Assembly (NCBI GenBank): GCA_047967505.1
Contig: CM106539.1
Length of the DNA: 64,000 nt
Strand: one strand, 5' to 3'
Source of the DNA: Dipteris shenzhenensis
Lineage: Eukaryota > Polypodiophyta > Polypodiopsida > Gleicheniales
The notes beneath the pieces are model-generated. The model was given only the letters and a program-made list of their open reading frames with translations. It made no database searches and had not been told where the DNA came from. This document shows positions 57,180 to 64,000 of the stretch, piece after piece. Position 1 is the first letter of the stretch; each line of letters begins with the position of its first letter. The position numbers and the translations under genes were made by a program.

Positions 57180-59115
57180 CGACCCAGGATAGACCTCCGA
57201 CGAACAGCTTCAGGATCCACTTGCTAACAGTTCCACCCTAGATCTTCTCTTTTAACCTGGTCCAGTAGCTTGCTCTATCACCTGCATCATTTGGAGCATA
57301 AACACAGAGGATATTGAAGGTGAAATCCTCCAATTGTAACCTTGACACTATAAACCATCCTTCATTGTGCCGAAACAATTCTCTAGCCACCACCTTTGGG
57401 CTAATCGCTATTGCACATCCACCCTTACCCCTTCTTGGACAGTTGATGAGAAGTTCAAATCCAAGGTTCTTAAGAGCGAACCAGAACTGGTTTGACGGGC
57501 CACACTTCAGCTCCTAGAGGAGACAAACGTTCAGGTTGGCTTTCCTAATTGCCGAGACACATGCCTTCTTTTTTGTCGGACTGCAGACTCAACGTACATT
57601 CCAAGACAAAATGGAAATAGGTCTCGGCCAATCGCTCCCTCTTCCTGAACAGGCCGAGCTAGTTTGCCAAAGCTTTGTAAGCATCACAGAGGAAGTGGAA
57701 TCTGTTCTCTTTGCCTTGGTTGGGCGCCCTTGCTGCATCTTTGATTTTTTTTGATAGTGAGCGAGGTGTCGAGAGGTTGTCTCGCTTTTGTGGCTGCTTC
57801 ACTTCCATCTCATCCAGAGTTCGCTTCTTGTGGTAGACATCAGGCATGTCTTCTTCTGTCTGCACCGAGATGCCCGGATTCTTAGTCTGTCTCGCTGCTG
57901 AAAGCTCCTGAAGGGGTGGATGGGCCTTACCACCCTGATCCTTTGCATGTGTCGTAGCTTGGTTCCTAGAGTTATCTTTATGCTCGGGGGCTAGGCTAGG
58001 GGGTTTGGTTGGAGGGAGAGCTCGCCAAGCTGGGAGGTTTTAGCTTTGCCTTTGCGGCCAACCACCTTCCACTGATCCGCATCCTGAGAACATGTCATCT
58101 CCTCGGACTGCGCATGAGTTCGACTTGTTGTGACTCCCATCTCCAGTGGTTCTTGCTGTTGAGTCGGAGCCTTTGGAAGTACCTTCGGATCAGCATCTTT
58201 GTTTGCATGGGGCTCCTTTGTTTTGGGTTCGTTAGCCAGTCTGACATTCTCGGAGCGACGGGGATAGTTCCTTGCGGAATGAGTCGTTTCTTTGCAGATG
58301 TAGCATGCATCCAGGAATGTCCCGAAACGGACTTGTTGGGCAAACGGTACTCCCTCGGAGAGCTCGATTCGCACAAAGTCAAATTTCTCTTGACTCTTGT
58401 CCTAGAGAATCCAAGCTCTCCACAGATATGCCATCGATTTCGTGGGAGGCGAAACTAGGAGTGCTCTTCCCAACGATGCCGCCAGTCTTTCCACCGATTC
58501 CCCAAGCATCGAAAGTTGGGGAAATCAATCTAGACCGGGCACTCATGAAATAGAAACTCGTCAATACTAAACTCAAGACTCCACGGGATAACCAGCACTG
58601 TTGCACTCGCAAACTTGAACGCTCGACCAACCATTTCATTTTGAAGAAGTTCTGAAGCCATGCGGAGGAGGAAGAAACCCTTACCCAAAAAGCGAGCAGA
58701 GTACCCCATGGGCAAGATGTCAAACTCGAGGGTGACGAGTTCTTCGAGATCCCACAGGGAGGGGATTTTGCCTATAAAAAACAAGTAGATGCCCCCTTTT
58801 GCAATTCTAGTAAGCTCTGACTTGACGTCCAGTAGCTCAAACCTACAGACCACTGCATGTGGCTTTCCGTTCTCACACTAGGGCTTCTACGCCGTTTCCC
58901 TTGCTCTCCGCTCCGACTCTGCCACCAAGAGTTGCTTGGCCGTTTCGTCATCGAGCTCAGAGAACCCACCTCCAAAGCATTTGGTAAGGGAGTCGAGGTA
59001 GGACGGTTGGGTAGGTTCCTCGGGATTCTTGCCATCAGAGCCGCCCTCGGTCTCATCAATACATTCAAACTCGCCCCTATCCTCTTTTCCTCCTAGATCA
59101 CTCTGACTTGACATT
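57180..59115 (-). mobile_element. LINE 5' part: ORF1 (DUF4283 and CCHC) and start of endonuclease
   Basis: Minus-strand frames, in order: 59114-58887 (acidic, MSSQSDLGGKEDRGEFECID); 58853-58530 with LGKGFFLLRMASELLQNEMV and a DUF4283-like WSLEFSIDEFLFHECPV; 58374-57991 with LDACYICKETTHSARNYP, a CCHC knuckle whose last Cys is Tyr; then near 57540-57200 an APE-type endonuclease segment (GGCAIAISPKVV, FNILCVYAPNDAGDRASYW). This is the plant L1-type LINE order. It is truncated on the RT side, near 57180, unlike the common 5'-truncated LINE copies. Frameshifts and stops separate the parts. Confidence 0.78.
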
Positions 59116-59489
59116 GAGGTCGTATCGAGATCGTCCTCACAGCATCTCAGGCGCTTCGCTCGAATCCTCGAGGCTCGCCCCTAGCTTGGGAGCGGATTCG
59201 TGCTCTTGCACCAAGCTCAAAGACCCCCCAAGATTATTAAGGCCTTCGGCTTCAATGGCAAATCCCTAGCCTAGATGGATATTCCCTGTACCAGAAGCAT
59301 TTTTATGGAAACAAATCTAGATCCCGAGTCGAGGCTAGTGGTGGTCTCTAGGGGACATAAGCTGTACTTTTTCATTGACTATAAGGGAGACGAGGCTACT
59401 TCACCAAGTCTTAGGCCGTTGTTCGTACATCTAGCCGCCCAACTGCGTTTTGGCAGACCAGAGAAGAGTGCTCCACTAGTTCCTGGGTA

Positions 59490-59870
59490 AGGTCCAACTG
59501 AGAAAAGCATCAGTGGGGCAAATGTACAAAGCCCTCTTGGAAGAGATGGATGCCAAGGTAGACCTCAACTCAAAATGGGGACTTCGACGCCCTTAGTCTT
59601 GGTGGGACAAGTGCTTGACTGACATTTGGAAAGACTGCCGAGCCGAAAAACTTGCCTTCCTCCTGTGGAAGATCCTACTACACTCGATTTCTGTGCGGGC
59701 GAAGCTCGCTCGAAGATTTGTGGCAAATCCACTCTGCTCCCTCTACGAAACTGTGCTTGAATCTTTGCACCACCTATTCTAGAGCTGCCCCGTATCGCAT
59801 TAAGTATGAAGTGAGCTTGAAAGGGCGTTCAAAACATTGGGGGCGATGACGCTCCTAAGACTAAATTGGA
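59490..59870 (+). mobile_element. LINE 3' fragment: reverse-transcriptase zinc-binding (zf-RVT) domain
   Basis: Reads in one or two frames: KWGLRRP, stop, SWWDKCLTDIWKDCRAEKLA, then LLWKILLHSISVRAKLARRF, NPLCSLYETVLESLHHLF, stop, SCP. The pattern of aromatic residues, then C..C-like, E...HLF..C is that of zf-RVT at the end of plant LINE RTs. It lies on the opposite strand from the ORF1/EN remnant next to it, so the two are not one collinear element. Confidence 0.65.
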
Positions 59871-60286
59871 AATAAACACTGCTCGGAGAGCCCACTGGGT
59901 GCTCTTCCACAGTGGTGACTACGTAGCCGTTGGTAAGAGGGGCTACATGCTATGCAATTCGAATAGGCTGCAACCAACTGTCCTTCGATTCGAACCTAGC
60001 GCAAGGTCGACGAGTCGATGATTCTCCACTTAGCAACATCCTTCTTAACGGATTCTATCCTAATCAAGGCTAACTATGCGATGATACTGGCATGTGTGGA
60101 GGACATCAAAGTAGCTCTAATTGGTCGATCGGCCCCAATTTAGTTTTATTCTCCCTTCTACTCTCTAAGCACGTGCCTTGGCCATAGCCCCCTTGTACTC
60201 CACAATTATGTTAATGGTCCTATAAGGGACTGACCCTCCCCAATTGATTTATTTTCCTCTTAATATCAAAGAGGGCATGTTAATAT

Positions 60287-60518
60287 ATTGGCATGCCATA
60301 GATAGGTCTAAGTGAAGGCAATTCAAGAAGCAAAAATGGATTTTTTTTTATTTTCAAAAAACCCTCCACATCTCTCTCAACCCCCCCTCCCTCATCACTC
60401 TCATTGGCATGCCATAAGTAGGTCTAAGTGAAAGCGATTCAGGAAGCAGCAAAATGGATATTTTATTATTTTCAAAAAACCCTGCACATCTCTCACCCCC
60501 CCTCCCTCATCGCTCTCA
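60287..60518 (+). repeat. 116-bp tandem duplication
   Basis: TTGGCATGCCATA at 60289 recurs at 60405. Both units carry GGTCTAAGTGAA, ATTCA(A/G)GAAGCA, ATTTTCAAAAAACCCT and CCCTCCCTCATC. Differences are scattered, so it is older than the 133-bp duplication at 27 kb. Confidence 0.85.
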
Positions 60519-60519
60519 A

Positions 60520-61419
60520 TTCATCACTTCACCCTGTTTCGCTATTTGAACCTCCACTCTCTTTTCCACACTCCACATCTTCCTCGCTATTTTGAATCTA
60601 GGGCAGCCTTATGAATCATTTATAATCATTCACCTTGTTTTATTTATTTTTTTTTATAAAGGGAATATATGGAAAAGGAATACTCCGAGTAACTTCGAAG
60701 TTCACGGGGAAAAGGATTTGCACGATTCTGATTATAACTATTGATAATTGCATGCCCATTGTCTCCCTTTTCATGCTGCATGCGTTCAACGCACGCACAC
60801 AATCAACGTAATCCAATTCCTTGTTGAGAAGTTTCAATGGAATGCCGACACTTGTGACACAAAAAAGACAAAAAGGAGCACGGTTTTTAAATACTGCAAA
60901 AGAAGCGTCAAGTACACAAGCCGACAATACAGCCAAGATTCTCCTAATAATGTGTGGACGTGGGAGGTGAGCAAGCAAAATTTTGCATCACTCTGGATTC
61001 CAAGTTCTGGTGCAAAGTTGAAACCTTTGCCGTGCGCTGTCCATACTCTACAATGAAATAACCGTCCACGATCCACGTTGCAAAACTCAACTTCTCTTTC
61101 TGTGTCACAAAGGAATGGGCCATTCGATACACACGCATCAAACAAAAACGCATGCGTCTTTTCGATGTGCACAACATCTCTAGCGCTCAATTTGACCGAT
61201 CTGAATGGCACGTAGAAAACACAAACACAAATTCGAGTTGATAGTCCAAAAGAAGGGTGCTTTTCCCCGGACAGAGGGAGACTATGATACAATTGCACAA
61301 GTCAAGAGATCTACAAAGCATTACTCAGGCAGAAAGAGGTGAGAAGTCCTAATAAGAAGAACAACGCGGCAATTAAGAGAAGGCTGTAGGCAAAGCATTT
61401 GAGTCCCTTCCGGAATAGC
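60520..61419. other. Downstream flank of the kinase gene
   Basis: No supportable gene. The open frames here (for example 61298-60834) show no family motif and are probably chance. The 3' UTR of the minus-strand kinase should lie within the first few hundred bases below 61419. I see no clear polyadenylation signal. Confidence 0.45.
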
Positions 61420-63555
61420 TTAGAAGAAGTCAAAATCGAGATAAGAACCGGAAGACTTGGAGTCAGCATCGCCCTGCTTCTTCTCCACTGATGCAGCAGC
61501 AGGGGCAGGCACCGAAGGTGCTGCTTTGGCGGCCGGGAAATCGAGCTCGAAAGGCTTGGGGACATCCGGAGGGGGCATGCTGCGGATGAGTGCCCAATTC
61601 ACGCCTTCAAAGAAAGGATGCTGCTTGATCTCTGTGGCACCACGTTTGGAAGCCAATCTGTGTTGGGGATCTTTCACCAGCAAACCCCTTATCAAATCTC
61701 GAGCCCCAAAGCTGACACTGGGCGTTTCTGGGAATTTGAGGGGCTGTCCAACCACATTGAAGAGAGTAGCTCTGTTGCCAGCACCTTTGAAGGGAGTCTT
61801 TCCATGGAGCAATTCGTATAGAAAGATGCCAAACGTCCACCAGTCCACTGCACTTCCATGGCCTTCTCCCTTGATGATCTCTGGAGCCAGGTACTCATGG
61901 GTTCCTACAAAAGACAAGGAACGAGCTCCCGTAGGTTCGGCTATGAGTTCGGGAAGAGGAGTCACCTGATTGCCAAGCTCGTTCTTGGGTTTTCTGTTCT
62001 TCTTGGACCTGAGGGATGGGAAGAATCTGGGGCCAAGGCAGGAAGGCTGAACACATGCAGGAGCTACACAAGCTGGTGTGATGCAGGCCGGTTCCAAGCA
62101 CACAGGCTGCACGCAGTAAGTTGGGATCCTTCTTGAAGGATCCATGTCCACTGATGCAGACTTGACAAGAGTTGGCATCACTGCACATCGAAGAGACAGA
62201 TCGAAATCTGAGAGCATGATGTGCCCGTCCTCCCTCACCAGCACATTCTCTGGCTTCAAGTCTCTGTAGATCACTCCCATCATGTGCAAATATTCGAGAG
62301 CCATTAGCACTTCTGCTGCGTAGAACCTGTCAAGAAGCAGGCAGGAGAAAGAGAAGTGAGCAAATCTGCTGCTGCAACACCTTAGAAACCACTATCAAAA
62401 CACTCACAAATACGTTCATTGCCTCTCTCTCTCTCACGATTCCTCGCTCTTTGCCTCAAGCATATACATTCATTTACCCAAAGCTCAAAATATTGATCCC
62501 TCCTATTCATTCAAATTCTGACAAAGACTCTCGCACCATCGGCCTCAAGCATTTATACATACATTCACCCAACACTCAAAATCTTGATCCTCCAATTCTT
62601 TCATATTTTCCAAGACATGGAAACATTTACAATCCAGCACCGCTATTCCTTTGCCCAAAACCAAAAGATGAAACAAACCCCTACTTTAGCGATGTTGGCA
62701 TGCACATACCAAGCACTTTGCACTGTCATCCACGCCCCAGAGAGCGGCCGCCTGAGAGCAAGCAAAGAAATCATACCTTGCAGCCATTTCTGAGAAATGC
62801 TTGCCCGGCTGCCTCTGCCTCAGCGTATGCAGATCGCCTCCCGAGCAAAATTCCATAACCAAGCACGAAAACTTCTCCGTTTCGAAATGGGTGTACAGAG
62901 TGGGCAGAAACGGATGGTCGAGCGACTGCAGAATCTCTCTCTCGGTCTGGGCTCTCAGCAGCTTCTTACGGCTGGCTAAAGAACCCTTGTCCATTACCTT
63001 CATAGCGAAATAGCAGCTGCTTCCCCTCAGCTCGGAAAGATAGACGCTCCCTATATCCCCACATCCCAGTCGCTTTAACAGTCTGAAATGATTCAACCCC
63101 AAGGCTCCCTCTTTTGAACGCACTGCCTGAATCGCCTCCCACCTTAAGTCGTTTGCCTTGTGAGGCTTGTTCAATGCACTGCTGAAGTTGCTACAGCTGC
63201 TTTCATTGCTATCACTCACCTCACTGCTACTGCTAACCCTGCTCAGACTACTTTTACCACTATCGGCACACTCCTCGCAACCATTGTTCACGCCTTCACA
63301 GGATGGTCTTTCGCTAGCCTTCAACTCACCGCTCTTACCATCGCTGGTCTTCTCACTCACGCTATTCTTCCCGCTGTTCGTCCCTGTGACGCTGCTGCTG
63401 AGGCTGCTTTTCATGCTTGTGTCGACACTGCTCTTGGAACTACTAAGGCTTCCGCTCGAAGATATGCTAGCTTCGGACGCTTTGAGGACCACAAGCTCGC
63501 CAGAGGAGAGAATTCGATGACTTTGCTTGCCTGTTTGAAGGTCACTTCTAGACAT
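61420..63555 (-). CDS. AGCVIIIa protein kinase, D6PK-like, two exons
   Basis: Exon 1 63555-62777, intron 62776-62327 (GT-AG, 450 bp), exon 2 62326-61420. Product 561 aa. An in-frame stop lies upstream, so the ATG at 63555 is the first. Residues 1-130 are Ser-rich and low complexity. The kinase domain runs from about 157: glycine loop GCGDIGSV 164-171, Lys186, Glu205, catalytic YRDLKPEN with Asp282, and DFD 300-302 instead of DFG, the AGCVIII hallmark. An insertion (about 305-395) contains repeated [20 protein letters not shown] and a basic KKNRKPK. The activation loop [14 protein letters not shown] carries Ser398. The C-terminus ends LDFDFF, a PDK1-docking FxxF-type motif. D6PK-group kinases phosphorylate PIN auxin carriers at the plasma membrane. 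That role here is inferred from family membership. KIPK-type members are the main alternative. Confidence 0.93.
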
Positions 63556-64000
63556 CTTTGGGGTGACTCGCTTTCACTGCATCCCAGGCCGGCACCAACA
63601 CCACCGCGGGAATGCCCTGTTTCTTCGCACTTTTCGAGCAGACAGGGCTTTCTAGTTCAGGTGAGAGCCATGAAGGAGGTCTGTGAAAAAATAGGCTCAG
63701 CCCTCTTCCATGCTAGACACAATGGGCCGGTAGGATACTCTGCTCGTGTAGGAGAGGGCACCCTGAAATAGAAGCACAAGAATAAGATTAGCCCTCTTCA
63801 AAGCAAGCTACATCCCGCAGAGAAAACCCTGAGGCATTGCGGAAACAAAATCAGACCTTAGGGAGATTTCAGGGCAAGAAAAGAAATGACCAAGAAAGCT
63901 GGGCGTGGCAAGAGCGTGGGAAAGAAACACGACTCGCACTTGGTCTAGAACTCACGCAAGCGAAGGGGAAAGAAACACCACTCGAAGTTCATCTAAAATC
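63556..64000 (-). other. 5' leader and promoter-proximal DNA of the kinase gene
   Basis: Non-coding DNA upstream of the kinase ATG on the minus strand. No convincing TATA box is seen within this part; the promoter may extend beyond the window. Confidence 0.5.

Noticed and set aside
1-64000. tRNA, rRNA or other RNA genes
   Set aside because: No cloverleaf-like B-box/A-box arrangement or rRNA segment was recognised by eye. A tRNAscan run could still find one.

Overview
This window is nuclear DNA of a land plant. The evidence is two intron-containing plant genes with GT-AG introns, plant-type Ty1/copia, Ty3/gypsy and LINE elements, a plant-specific AGC-VIII kinase, and long AT-rich, microsatellite-rich intergenic DNA. 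Low gene density and decayed nested retroelements suggest a moderately large genome. I cannot fix the lineage (fern, lycophyte, bryophyte or gymnosperm) from sequence alone.

Two genes look intact. A myo-inositol oxygenase (MIOX) lies on + at 31707-35986 in ten exons, encoding 319 aa with all six diiron ligands. A D6PK/AGCVIIIa protein kinase lies on - at 63555-61420 in two exons, encoding 561 aa. Neither depends on the surrounding repeats.

Layout. 1-1700 is a decayed gypsy protease region. 2470-3872 is copy 1 of a three-copy LTR-like repeat ('R family'; others near 19629-20830 and 48766-49930). It has 13-bp CATGCA arrays, a TATA box and a polypyrimidine leader. 4009-4330 is a copia RNase H tail. 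4684-10601 is a complete copia element with 169-bp LTRs and a GAAAA target duplication. It is inserted into an older spliced gene, now a pseudogene (4374-12396). 12660-13617 and 18447-19137 are two decayed histone H3-like genes with features of centromeric H3. Between them sit a palindrome-rich fold-back cluster (13915-15000) and an unrecognised minus-strand gene remnant. 21360-22081 is a solo LTR that splits another ORF. 22757-23879 encodes an unrecognised repeat protein with a basic C-terminus. 24000-31000 and 36000-39600 are mostly non-coding, with local tandem duplications.

39700-46200 is a nest of gypsy, LINE and two copia fragments. 47159-48070 is about 0.9 kb of almost pure purine on the + strand. 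52230-53040 is a tandem duplication. 57190-59870 holds two LINE pieces in opposite orientation. The most unusual items are the paired H3-like pseudogenes, the fold-back cluster, the unrecognised repeat protein, the CATGCA promoter-like arrays and the older gene broken by the copia insertion.
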